15,371 nt of DNA, from contig JBFLYE010000019.1 of the NCBI GenBank assembly GCA_040756715.1, positions 1-15,371 of the forward strand, given 5' to 3'. The notes beneath the pieces are model-generated. The model ran no database searches, was not told where the DNA came from, and saw only the letters and a list, made by a program, of their open reading frames with translations. Both the position numbers and the translations under genes were made by a program. Positions 1-6,781 of the stretch are shown here, piece by piece. Origin of the DNA: a bacterium. Lineage in GTDB: Bacteria > UBA9089 > UBA9088. Position 1 is the first letter of the stretch. Each line of letters starts with the position of its first letter.

Positions 1-38
1 TATAAAACTTAAACCTTCAATTCAAAATTCAAAATTTA

Positions 39-128
39 GAATTCAAAATTTCTTAAAAGGTGGATGAATTTTTAACAGATAAACACACCCTATCTATTTT
101 TGCACTAAGTAATGGAAGATACTATAAT
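39..128 (+). repeat. Left copy of a ~90-bp repeat (inverted relative to right end)
   Basis: This stretch is the reverse complement of 15281-15371 except for one inserted base (one A more in the right copy) and no substitutions that I can find. Both copies run from GAATTC to a shared terminus ...GATACTATAAT, and that terminus points into the window on each side. Beyond the terminus the sequences differ (ATCTG here, TCTATC on the other side), so the boundary is sharp at 128. A sharp boundary that truncates a reading frame (105-275) suggests the end of a mobile element or a dispersed intergenic repeat continuing to the left. No transposase is visible, so the family is unknown. Confidence 0.85.
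100..128 (+). promoter_or_regulatory. Promoter-like pair reading out of the left repeat
   Basis: TTGCAC (100-105), a 17-base spacer and a perfect TATAAT (123-128) lie at the inner edge of the repeat and read rightward. The -35 box is weak (3 of 6). Transcription from here would run antisense to the minus-strand remnant and the DUF4258/DUF2283 pair. The same pair is present in the inverted right copy, pointing left. Outward promoters at element ends are common, but activity here is inferred from sequence only. Confidence 0.35.
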
Positions 129-275
129 ATCTGTATAATTATTATCCTCAATCGGAGCATTTCTTAATATTTCCTTTGCATTGTTTAAATACCTTAATGG
201 CTCTTTCATCAAAGAAATTCTAAACAACAAAGACCTTTTTGTCAGCATTTTTGAAACCTGTGTTATCATTCTCAT
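105..275 (-). pseudogene. Truncated small-protein gene (possibly DUF5618-like) cut by the left repeat
   Basis: On the minus strand an open frame runs from ATG at 273-275 to TAG at 105-107 (56 codons). Its middle reads like the start of a real small helical protein: MKEPLRYLNNAKEIL (from the internal ATG at 207-209), then RNAPIEDNNYTDI. The pattern YxxNAKEIL...IEDxxYTD resembles the N-terminal part of the DUF5618 family as I remember it; this is not verified. Homology should continue after YTD, but the frame instead enters the 90-bp repeat at 128 and ends after six repeat-encoded residues (IVSSIT). I read it as a gene whose 3' part was lost when the repeat arrived. The internal ATG at 207-209 is the likelier native start, because the family signal begins there. 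Confidence 0.4.
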
Positions 276-289
276 CCAAAATGGCTATC

Positions 290-331
290 TTTAAGCTTTA
301 TCCCGCCAATGTCAATGCTTAAGTTTCATAT
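290..331 (-). repeat. 42-bp direct repeat, copy 1
   Basis: This matches 931-972 in the same orientation with three mismatches (for example TCCCGCCAATG here, TTCTGCCAATA there). It lies just upstream, in the minus-strand sense, of the truncated gene at 105-275. The two copies bracket the DUF4258/DUF2283 pair. Each copy ends exactly 80 nt before a minus-strand ATG (209 here, 850 for copy 2), which favours a duplicated leader or promoter segment. A site-specific recombination duplication is the alternative. Confidence 0.8.
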
Positions 332-350
332 TAAAGTTTCTAAGGCAAGG

Positions 351-566
351 TTATCCTACACCAACATTTTCAAGCTCTATCTTCGGATTTTCCTTTTTAA
401 AGCCAAGATGTAAAGATGCATCCAGAATTTCAATACCTACTATCTCTTCATTAACCCCAAGGTCTATAGCAACATCTTCTGATAGACGGATTGTAGTTAC
501 TTGGGTAGGTTCTTTTTTAAAGGATATGTAGGCTGCATCAACCTCTTTGTCGTAGCTTATCTTCAT
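351..566 (-). CDS. DUF2283 family small protein
   Basis: A 71-residue protein of the DUF2283 family. The N-terminus MKISYDKEVDAAYI, the central VAIDLGVNEEIVGIEILDAS and the short length are the family hallmarks. Its molecular function is not established. DUF2283 genes are often found next to DUF4258 genes, as here, in an arrangement that looks like a toxin-antitoxin pair with DUF2283 second. The start ATG (564-566) overlaps the stop of the upstream DUF4258 gene as ATGA and is preceded by a good ribosome site (GGAGG, about 7 nt upstream), so the pair is translationally coupled. An antitoxin role is inference. Confidence 0.85.
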   Translation of the reverse strand: MKISYDKEVDAAYISFKKEPTQVTTIRLSEDVAIDLGVNEEIVGIEILDASLHLGFKKENPKIELENVGVG

Positions 567-850
567 CCCATACCTCCAATAAAAAATACATATACAGTTA
601 CAACCATAAGCCTATTGGGTTCTTCAACTACAATAGGCATTACCTGCTTAACATTATAAAATCTGCCTTTCCACATATCATTATAGCTAAAATTCTTACG
701 GAAAGCAATCCTTCCTTTTTTAGCAGGAAAGGACTCTCCATTCATTATTGCTAATTCCACCTCTTCTCTTGTTGCTCCTCGATCAACCATATTATCAAGG
801 CTATGCTGGGAGAATTTTATAGGTTTTCCAAAATAATCTTGATTTCCCAT
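563..850 (-). CDS. DUF4258 domain protein (possible toxin partner)
   Basis: A 95-residue protein with the DUF4258 pattern: an N-terminal FSQHSLDNMVDRGATREEV (conserved His about residue 16, Arg about 24), then ELAIMNGE, and a C-terminal strand RLMVVTVYVF. DUF4258 proteins are small and stand-alone, have been compared with RelE/ParE-like toxins, and usually sit beside a DUF2283 or HTH partner. Here the DUF2283 gene follows with a 4-bp ATGA overlap. The start ATG (848-850) has only a weak purine-rich site (AAGAAAAG) directly before it. Toxin activity is not shown by the sequence. The tail ending FFIGGMG may be slightly extended compared with relatives. Confidence 0.8.
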   Translation of the reverse strand: MGNQDYFGKPIKFSQHSLDNMVDRGATREEVELAIMNGESFPAKKGRIAFRKNFSYNDMWKGRFYNVKQVMPIVVEEPNRLMVVTVYVFFIGGMG

Positions 851-930
851 CTTTTCTTAAGAGTATCAAGCTCTTGTTGTAAAAGGATATGGTATGCCTT
901 TATGCCTTATTTCCACCCAACAGGGCAACT

Positions 931-972
931 TTTAAGCTTTATTCTGCCAATATCAATGCTTAAGTTTCATAT
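931..972 (-). repeat. 42-bp direct repeat, copy 2
   Basis: Partner of 290-331 with 39 of 42 identical positions. It contains TTTAAGCTTTA and GCTTAAGTTTC, which give it a partly palindromic look. In the minus-strand sense it lies 80 nt upstream of the DUF4258 start codon, so it could contain that pair's promoter. Confidence 0.8.
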
Positions 973-1054
973 CATAATAATATATAATTTAATCTTTGTT
1001 TGACAAGTGGTTATTTGGGAAAAAATAAAGGTTTTGGGTTTTGATATCCTTGCT

Positions 1055-1135
1055 TTATTCAGTTAATTCTTTCTGAGCAATCTTTAGTAATTCTTGAGCG
1101 AGATTAAATTTTAACCGAAATTCAAAATTCAACAT
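1055..1135 (-). CDS. Very small hypothetical frame (26 aa) downstream of fapA
   Basis: ATG at 1133-1135 opens a 26-codon frame ending at 1055. Its C-terminal part reads as an amphipathic helix (FNLAQELLKIAQKELTE), which looks more protein-like than the low-complexity DNA around it. The first residues come from the iterated ATTCAAA tract and there is no ribosome site. It could be a remnant of a longer gene's C-terminus or chance. Confidence 0.15.
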   Translation of the reverse strand: MLNFEFRLKFNLAQELLKIAQKELTE

Positions 1136-1150
1136 TCAAAATTCATAATT
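1117..1150. repeat. Iterated ATTCAAA-type tract
   Basis: Imperfect tandem copies of a ~10-nt word (AAATTCAAAATTCAACATTC...) lie about 20 nt after the fapA stop codon. A similar tract sits at 18-52 next to the left 90-bp repeat. Comparable iterations occur after other minus-strand stops in this window. Confidence 0.7.
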
Positions 1151-1162
1151 TTATAAAGCCTT

Positions 1163-1180
1163 CCTAAATCCTAAATTTCT
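1163..1180 (-). repeat. Iterated word across the fapA stop codon
   Basis: CCTAAATCCTAAATTTCT overlaps the last codons and the stop of fapA. Seventeen of its 18 bases match 11771-11788, just after the flhA stop. On the coding strand it reads as repeated GATTTAGG. No GC-rich hairpin is present, so it is not an ordinary intrinsic terminator. Confidence 0.6.
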
Positions 1181-4100
1181 ATAACAATCCTCCCATTTTT
1201 TAATCTAATGGTGCAATTTCTCTTTTCTTCTAAGACAAAAAAGCTTGATTTTAATATATCTATCTCTGTTCCTTCAGAGATTGTATTTTTGACCCTTACA
1301 AATGCACCTTCATTTTTTTCTTTTGTCTCTAAATCCCTAATCTTCTCTATAGCTTCAAAAAGAAGCTTCCTTTTTCTTTCTATTTCCTCTTTAAGCAATT
1401 CTTTTCTGTGGGATGATAAAAGATCAATATGCGCAATATCAAGCAATAATCTTTCGTATTCTACCTTCGCTTCTTTAAGCGATTTTGTAAGCTCTTCAAT
1501 TTGGAGTATTATTTCAGGCTCCCTTCCAAGATAAAGGGATGTTTTTCCTTTTATCTCGTCTGCCTCTATACTATTTTTTGCAAATATCCTTCCTCCCATG
1601 ATTTTCTTTGCCTTTATATTAAAAGTAAGGATATCAGAGTGAAGAATTGCCCCTTTTACCGCTACATCCTCACAAGAAATATAGGAGTTTTCAATAAAGC
1701 TTGCTGTAATTGTCTTTCCAGCCACATTTCCTTTTCTTATCCCTCCTTGCACCTCAATCTTTCCACCTGCCTTTATTATGCCACCATCTATTGCATCTTT
1801 TATAAAAACATCGGCCTCTGCGCTAACCACAAACCCAGGAAGCACAGAACCAGAAATAATAACGCTTCCTGAAAAATGGATATTGCCTGTTTGAAGGCAA
1901 ACATCGCCCCTTACCTCGTATAATGGCTCTAGATCAATCTTTTTCTCTTTAAATATTACCTTACCATCAATATCTGCTATAAGAAATAGCCCATCATCCG
2001 ATATTTTTGTATTCTTTCCAACTGGCAGAGGGATATCCTTGGGAGGAGGAGGAAGAATCTCCTCTCCGCTTATCTTTTTCCCTGGCTTTCCAGGGATAGG
2101 GGGATGCTTTACCACCAGAATATCTCCCTTTTTAACAGAGACAATAAGGGATGTTTCTTTAAAATCAACCCTTCCAGATACATCAGGAGAAAGAGAAATT
2201 CCCTCCTTTTCCTTTACCTTATATTCAAGTAAGGCATCCTTTCCCTGTATGGGAGGAATAGGAGAGGCAATAACAATAGGCTCTTTAAACCTTTCATTAA
2301 CCAATGCATCCTTTATTGCATTATGGTCTATTCCGGCGATTATCCCCTCATTGTTTATGAATTTCATAACCTCATCCATATCAATGAGCATACCACCTAT
2401 CATTGGTGGGTAAAAAATAGCCTCTGCTTTTTCATCCTCTGTTATTTTTATTTTAATAATCTTTGAAACATCAGAGAGATATTGCCTCTCTCCTATCTTT
2501 ATTGCCCTCTCTTTCCTCTCCTTTTTCTCCTCAATCTCCTTAAATAAATTACTTATTCCTACATAATCAATCCCTACAAAACCCTCTTTTTTAATTCCCT
2601 GCAAAACATCATTATGAACAACCCATCTTCCTTCACCATGGGGAGGATGGATTACAAGATATAGCCCATCTGCACGGTTATCAAAGCTAAACCTGGCATC
2701 CCTATCCTCTCCATATGTTGCATCCCAATCTTCACTCCAGGGACCAAACATCCCTGCGGGAAATATCCTTATTGTCTTATTTGGTTTTTCCTCAAGTAAG
2801 AGGGAAAATTCAGCCTTTTCCTCAGGGATTTTAAGAAAATGTGCTCCCCTTGCGATGGCATCAAGGAGGTTTTGATCTGTTATGACAATAGAAGCCGGTG
2901 GTTCAAACCTCATCTTTTTTGAAACAATCTCCTTTTTTGTCATCTCAATAGGAGAAGACTCGTAAGGGCTTTCTTTAATCTGGCCATCTTTGAGCTTAAA
3001 TGTAAGCCCAATCAATGGCTTTGTTATCCTTAAGGTTTTTATTCCTATTTTAATCTTTGAATTTGGAAATATTGTTCCCGAGATAGATACAATGCCTTTT
3101 TCACCTACCTCCACCTCTGTCTCTGTCATCTCTGAAGAACCCATCTCCTCTGTATCAACAAGCTCTTCGGCAAATATTTTAGCACCTTCAAATGTCTTTT
3201 TTCCTTTTGCAATAACCACAGGGAGGGTAAATATGGGTGGAGGAACCTCTCCCTTTGTCATAATTATCCCCCTTCTTCCCTGGATAAATACCCTTTTTGC
3301 CTTAACTATGCCATCCAGAAATATCCGAACAATGAGAATTCCATCTGTAGATATATTTGTCATTTCGCAGGATTCACAAACTATATCACCGCTTGCCTTA
3401 AGGAATACCTCCTCTTTCTTTTTCCCCACCACATTTTTATCAATATATATACTCCCGTTTGATGTAAGATTTGCTCCCATCTCAACCATCCCTTTCACTA
3501 CAATATCCCCCTTTGCAATAATATTTGTTCTCTTTTCTACATTACCTGAGATTATAACCTTTCCAGGAAAATCTACATCCTCTTTACAATCACCCTCTAT
3601 TCTTAAAACCTTTTCCACATCGCATCTATTTTCCTTCCAATGAGCCTCTCCCCTTTCATGGCTATATAGAATTCTTCCCTCGGCCGAAAGATAAGTACCT
3701 GCCCCAGGGATTATTTCAATATCGTCTCCTATAATTCCTTCTATTTCCTCTCCAAATATATCAATCCCTTTCTCTCCTATCTTTGAAGGCTCTTTTATAG
3801 CTAAAATTTGTCCCTCGATGACCTCAAGGCAATCCTCCCTTTTTATTTCTTTTCCCTCTACTATTCCAAATTGATAGATAAGGTAAGCATCTTTTCCTTT
3901 GCTTGGCATTTTTGCCTTTGCAAAGGGAATTTCTTTGTTGTATACAGGGTTTTTAAGAAGGCTTGCAATTGCATTTTTATCTATTCCAAATGTTATATTG
4001 TTTTTTTCAATCTCCCTCAAGACTATCCTTCCCCTTATTGGTTTTCCTAAATGTGGATGTGGAGGGGTTAAGCCTATATAAGCCTCTTTGTTTTCATTTG

Positions 4101-5691
4101 TTCTTATTACTACCTTTCCGTCAAGTTCGGGGATATATTGCCGAGGGCCTATTTTTACCGGCTTTGAAGACATTTCCTCAATTGTAATTTTTAAGGTATT
4201 TTCATTGTAATCATAAAATTCCTTTAGCTTTTCCTTTGCATCTTCTAATGTTACCGGATTTCCCCTCCTCCCGGGTGGCTTAATTACAACAAACAAGCCA
4301 TCCTCCTGGTTTAAAATTTCTATCTCTCCATCCCTTTCTTCTTCTTTTCTCCTTTCCTCTTTTTTCTCTTCCCTTATTTTCTCCCAAGCTCCCTTTCTTT
4401 GCCTTTCAAAACAGAGAAACCAATTTTTCAAGGGAATATAATCTATATCAGCTATTCCCAAAAGCCTTTTTCCCTCCTCAATGTTTTTGACAAGGATAGA
4501 TGGTTCTGATTCTGGCTTTCTTTGTTCATACTCCTTTGTTTTAAGCTTTACCTCTTTTTGTTGATATGGAAATTGAAGGATTCCTCCCCTTTCTTCCTTT
4601 AGGGTTAAAGATTCCATCGCCTTTTTTACCTCAAGGCTTGTTTTACCAATCGTAATCTTTGTTTTTGGATATATAGACATTGAGGAAACAAAACCCCCTT
4701 GGTCTACTATTATTTCTGTCTTTTCGTAAGAAACAGAGCCTATTGTTTCTGCGCTTACAGAGTTTTTCCCTTGAATTACCCCACCAATAATTCCTTGCAC
4801 CCCTTTTGCCATAGCAATGGGAAGGGAGAATATCTCAGAAGGTATGTCTTTGAATGTCATAATTATGGCCTTCCTTCCTATAACAACACAGTTTTCTGCC
4901 CTTGTATTTGAATGCAAAAGCCCTGTTTTCATAACAATAGAACCACCTGCCTCTATATCAGAGTAGCTTGCTGAATTTGCCAGGCAATCACATTCTGCTT
5001 TTATACTTACCCTTTTTTCTTCGCTTCCCATTATGTCTTTCTCTACCTCAATTGTTCCCCTTGAGACAATAGATACACCATTTTTTATCTCCCCTCCTAC
5101 CTTTATATCCTCTGCCTTAAGAGATACATCAGGAGATATATTGCCAGAGATAATTACCATTCCATCAAAGTCCACATCTTCAGCTAAATCACCATCTATC
5201 CTCAATACCTTTAAAACATCAGCCCTATTTTCCTTCCAAAATACCTTCCCTTTACCTGTTGAATATAAAATTTTTCCATCCTCTGAAAGGTATGTATTTT
5301 TCCCTGGAATTATCTGAAAATCATCTCCAGAAATGCCTGGAATTTCTTTACCAAAAACAGAAATCCCTGGCTCTCCTAATCTTGCCTCTTCTTTTATGGC
5401 AAGGATTTGTCCATCTATTACCTCTATTTCTTCTTCATATTTATAGATATACGAAGCATCTATCCCTTTTGTTGGCTTTTTTGCCTTTGCAACAACAATA
5501 ACTTTATTGTATTCCTTTTTTAAGATAGCAGAGTCTATTACCTTCTCATCTACTCCATAAATTATACCCTTTTCCTTTAATGTGCTAATGACATCCTCTC
5601 TCCTTGGAGGTTTCCCTTTTTCCTTTGGCGGAATCAATCTTATCTTTGCCTCTAATCCTTCCATTTTGGCAATTTTATCCAATTTAAGCAT
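1171..5691 (-). CDS. fapA: FapA/DUF342 protein with three tandem FapA units
   Basis: FapA-family (DUF342) proteins form a beta-helical core and are tied to flagellar assembly and polar placement. This copy is 1506 aa, about two to three times the usual length, because it holds three full units. Residues, counted from the upstream TTG at 5698-5700, are: unit 1 about 18-375, unit 2 about 541-910, unit 3 about 1091-1509. Units 1 and 2 share EVIDGQILAIKE-type, VFGKEIPG/IFGEEIEG-type and VDF.G.VIISGN segments. Each unit ends with the same module (IYPKTKITIGK, IFPNSKIKIG, ISEGTEIDIL). Only unit 3 has the canonical C-terminal coiled coil (about 1394-1462). Hinges at 376-540 and 911-1090 are Lys/Glu-rich and repeat a DGLFVVIKPPG/DGLYLVIHPPH motif, possibly after Jag-N-like helices. 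I chose ATG 5689-5691 over TTG 5698-5700; neither has a ribosome site. It is divergent from the gene at 5803, and no promoter was recognised. Confidence 0.9.
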   Translation of the reverse strand: MLKLDKIAKMEGLEAKIRLIPPKEKGKPPRREDVISTLKEKGIIYGVDEKVIDSAILKKEYNKVIVVAKAKKPTKGIDASYIYKYEEEIEVIDGQILAIKEEARLGEPGISVFGKEIPGISGDDFQIIPGKNTYLSEDGKILYSTGKGKVFWKENRADVLKVLRIDGDLAEDVDFDGMVIISGNISPDVSLKAEDIKVGGEIKNGVSIVSRGTIEVEKDIMGSEEKRVSIKAECDCLANSASYSDIEAGGSIVMKTGLLHSNTRAENCVVIGRKAIIMTFKDIPSEIFSLPIAMAKGVQGIIGGVIQGKNSVSAETIGSVSYEKTEIIVDQGGFVSSMSIYPKTKITIGKTSLEVKKAMESLTLKEERGGILQFPYQQKEVKLKTKEYEQRKPESEPSILVKNIEEGKRLLGIADIDYIPLKNWFLCFERQRKGAWEKIREEKKEERRKEEERDGEIEILNQEDGLFVVIKPPGRRGNPVTLEDAKEKLKEFYDYNENTLKITIEEMSSKPVKIGPRQYIPELDGKVVIRTNENKEAYIGLTPPHPHLGKPIRGRIVLREIEKNNITFGIDKNAIASLLKNPVYNKEIPFAKAKMPSKGKDAYLIYQFGIVEGKEIKREDCLEVIEGQILAIKEPSKIGEKGIDIFGEEIEGIIGDDIEIIPGAGTYLSAEGRILYSHERGEAHWKENRCDVEKVLRIEGDCKEDVDFPGKVIISGNVEKRTNIIAKGDIVVKGMVEMGANLTSNGSIYIDKNVVGKKKEEVFLKASGDIVCESCEMTNISTDGILIVRIFLDGIVKAKRVFIQGRRGIIMTKGEVPPPIFTLPVVIAKGKKTFEGAKIFAEELVDTEEMGSSEMTETEVEVGEKGIVSISGTIFPNSKIKIGIKTLRITKPLIGLTFKLKDGQIKESPYESSPIEMTKKEIVSKKMRFEPPASIVITDQNLLDAIARGAHFLKIPEEKAEFSLLLEEKPNKTIRIFPAGMFGPWSEDWDATYGEDRDARFSFDNRADGLYLVIHPPHGEGRWVVHNDVLQGIKKEGFVGIDYVGISNLFKEIEEKKERKERAIKIGERQYLSDVSKIIKIKITEDEKAEAIFYPPMIGGMLIDMDEVMKFINNEGIIAGIDHNAIKDALVNERFKEPIVIASPIPPIQGKDALLEYKVKEKEGISLSPDVSGRVDFKETSLIVSVKKGDILVVKHPPIPGKPGKKISGEEILPPPPKDIPLPVGKNTKISDDGLFLIADIDGKVIFKEKKIDLEPLYEVRGDVCLQTGNIHFSGSVIISGSVLPGFVVSAEADVFIKDAIDGGIIKAGGKIEVQGGIRKGNVAGKTITASFIENSYISCEDVAVKGAILHSDILTFNIKAKKIMGGRIFAKNSIEADEIKGKTSLYLGREPEIILQIEELTKSLKEAKVEYERLLLDIAHIDLLSSHRKELLKEEIERKRKLLFEAIEKIRDLETKEKNEGAFVRVKNTISEGTEIDILKSSFFVLEEKRNCTIRLKNGRIVIEI

Positions 5692-5716
5692 AAAAATCAA
5701 GTAATGTGTTTTTAAC

Positions 5717-5745
5717 TTGACAAAGTAGAGATTTTAAAGTATACT
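5717..5745 (+). promoter_or_regulatory. Strong sigma70-type promoter for the duplicated-HTH gene
   Basis: A perfect TTGACA (5717-5722), a 17-base spacer and TATACT (5740-5745, 5 of 6) read rightward, giving a start near 5752 and a ~50-nt leader. It lies between the divergent fapA start (5691) and the HTH gene (5803). A protein bound here could affect both genes. Confidence 0.75.
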
Positions 5746-5802
5746 TAATTTTATAATTTCTCACGCTTAAGTTTAAAAGTGGGAGAAAAGGAGGTAAAGA
5801 AG

Positions 5803-6504
5803 ATGGAAAAGCTTCGAGAGATGTATGAGAGATTGAGGGAAGGGAAAGGGTATTCTATAAAAAAGGTGGCTTCTGATTTGAAGATTAACGAACTCACATT
5901 TAAAAGCTACCTTTATAAAGGGGGAAAGTCAAGGAATCCAAAGATATGGAAAAGGATGATGAGCTATTTTGAAAAAGAGCTCGCATCCTGTCCAGAAAAA
6001 ACCATTCCTGAAAAGAAAGAGCTAACAGGAATAAGGAAAGGCCTTAGAGACCTTCTTCTTGAGGTGGGAAAGGGTGATCTGGTTGGGGCGGTTAGAAATA
6101 TAAAAAGGGATTTAAACCTTCCCAATTCAAGCTTTAATAACTGGTATTGGCAAGGTATAAAGCCAAAGCAGGGCAACCTAAAGAGGCTTACAGACTACTT
6201 CACAAAGAAGCTTCAAAGGCCTATTACCCCTGAATGTGTTCTTGGAGAGGAAATAAAAAAGGAAGAAAAGCCCAAATTAGTAGAGGAAAAACCAAAAGAG
6301 AAACCAAAACCAATAGAGGAAAAACCAAAAGAGAAATTAAAGCCAGAGGATATAGAGAACTTAATAGAAGGGCTTAAATCCTTACAATCTGAGCTTAAAG
6401 AGAAAAAAGAAACCCCCCTTTCTGAGGAAGAGGAGGAATTGATTGCTAAATTTAGAAAGCTCTCTCCACCTGCAAAGCAAGGGCTTATGATGTTTTTAAA
6501 GTAG
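5803..6504 (+). CDS. Protein with duplicated HTH-like module and Lys/Pro/Glu-rich linker
   Basis: A 233-residue soluble protein I cannot place in a named family. Two internal copies of a ~60-residue helical module are visible: residues 4-60 and 77-137. Both follow the pattern DLxINxxxFxxYxYxG...KRxxxYFxKxL (DLKINELTFKSYLYKGGK; DLNLPNSSFNNWYWQGIK). This looks like an HTH resembling those of phage-type repressors. Residues 150-183 are a charged linker containing an 11-residue repeat (EEKPKEKPKP, EEKPKEKLKP). The C-terminus (about 205-233, ending FRKLSPPAKQGLMMFLK) resembles the tail of Cro/CI-type regulators that ends in a short helix. I chose ATG 5803 because AAAGGAGGT ends 7-8 nt before it; an in-frame GTG at 5779 lies upstream of that site. 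A strong promoter precedes the gene, which is divergent from fapA. A regulatory role is inferred. Confidence 0.7.
   Translation: MEKLREMYERLREGKGYSIKKVASDLKINELTFKSYLYKGGKSRNPKIWKRMMSYFEKELASCPEKTIPEKKELTGIRKGLRDLLLEVGKGDLVGAVRNIKRDLNLPNSSFNNWYWQGIKPKQGNLKRLTDYFTKKLQRPITPECVLGEEIKKEEKPKLVEEKPKEKPKPIEEKPKEKLKPEDIENLIEGLKSLQSELKEKKETPLSEEEEELIAKFRKLSPPAKQGLMMFLK
6278..6346 (+). repeat. 33-bp tandem repeat inside the HTH gene
   Basis: TAGAGGAAAAACCAAAAGAG occurs at 6281 and again at 6314, a 33-bp period encoding an 11-residue Glu/Lys/Pro unit. The repeat keeps the frame and can vary in copy number without disrupting the protein, so it is a plausible length-variable linker. Confidence 0.75.
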
Positions 6505-6654
6505 GTGGAGCAAAGAATAAAAACATTTTTGGAAAGGGAGGTTAAACCAATCTTGGCAAGCCATGGAGGAGGGTGCGAGTTTGTCAAATTAACAAAAGGG
6601 TATGTGTTTAGCTTTATAAAAAGGGAAGAAAAACCACGAATGGGCAGGGATTGA
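6505..6654 (+). pseudogene. Truncated NifU C-terminal-like fragment ended by a palindromic repeat
   Basis: GTG at 6505 follows directly on the TAG of the HTH gene, in the same frame, and opens 49 codons. The first ~37 read like the start of a NifU C-terminal (Fe-S scaffold) domain: VEQRIKTFLEREVKPILASHGG, then EFVKLTKGYVFSF. This matches the family layout (helix, I/VRPxLxxxGGDxELV, then strand). In the family the next segment is the CxxC cluster-binding motif, which is absent here. Instead the frame runs into the palindromic repeat at 6632 and stops at 6652-6654. No TGC pair resumes downstream, so the rest is gone rather than displaced. The GTG falls where family members begin. The NifU assignment is from pattern memory; loss of function is inferred from the missing cysteines. 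Confidence 0.55.
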
Positions 6655-6703
6655 CACAAATTACAAAAAAATTATTCGTGTTTATTAGTGTTAATTCGTG
6701 GTT
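6632..6703. repeat. 72-bp palindromic repeat (MITE-like)
   Basis: It begins with AACCACGAAT (6632-6641) and ends with the exact reverse complement ATTCGTGGTT (6694-6703). The right arm holds three 10-nt words in a row: ATTCGTGTTT, ATTAGTGTTA and ATTCGTGGTT (6674-6703). Elements of this ATTCGTG/ATTAGTG type are, to my knowledge, scattered between genes in many environmental genomes, but no transposase is linked to it here. It ends the NifU-like fragment. Confidence 0.75.
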
Positions 6704-6781
6704 AATTAAAGGGTTCTAAAAAGGGTTATTCCTTTAACAAAGGAACTGAACACATACTAAGATTTAAAACAATTCAATTAG

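Larger units (their letters stand above)
851..1170. other. Intergenic region between fapA 3' end and the DUF4258 gene
   Basis: These 320 bases carry no convincing gene. They hold direct-repeat copy 2 (931-972), a 26-codon frame (1055-1135, listed separately) and an iterated ATTCAAA-type tract (1117-1150). On the minus strand, the bases just before the DUF4258 ATG also form an open frame without a start codon (817 to about 909, containing QQELDTLKKRW). It looks like a possible coding fossil but is too short to assign. Confidence 0.6.

Noticed and set aside
817-909. Possible nucleotidyltransferase N-terminal fragment upstream of DUF4258
   Set aside because: A short open stretch (QQELDTLKKRWEIKII) only loosely recalls that family, has no start codon and overlaps the DUF4258 gene.
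1117-1150. Possible CRISPR array from repeated ATTCAAA words
   Set aside because: The words are too short, directly tandem and without spacers; no cas gene is present.
2990-3643. 217-codon plus-strand open frame opposite fapA
   Set aside because: It lies wholly inside the strongly supported FapA frame, is Ser/Ile/Phe-rich with no motif, and has no ribosome site; it is a shadow of the coding strand.
5698-5700. TTG as the fapA start codon
   Set aside because: It adds only three residues before an ATG, has no ribosome site and no family support; ATG at 5689-5691 is simpler.
5779-5802. GTG upstream start for the HTH gene
   Set aside because: The only good ribosome site (AAAGGAGGT, 5788-5796) lies downstream of this GTG and fits ATG 5803.
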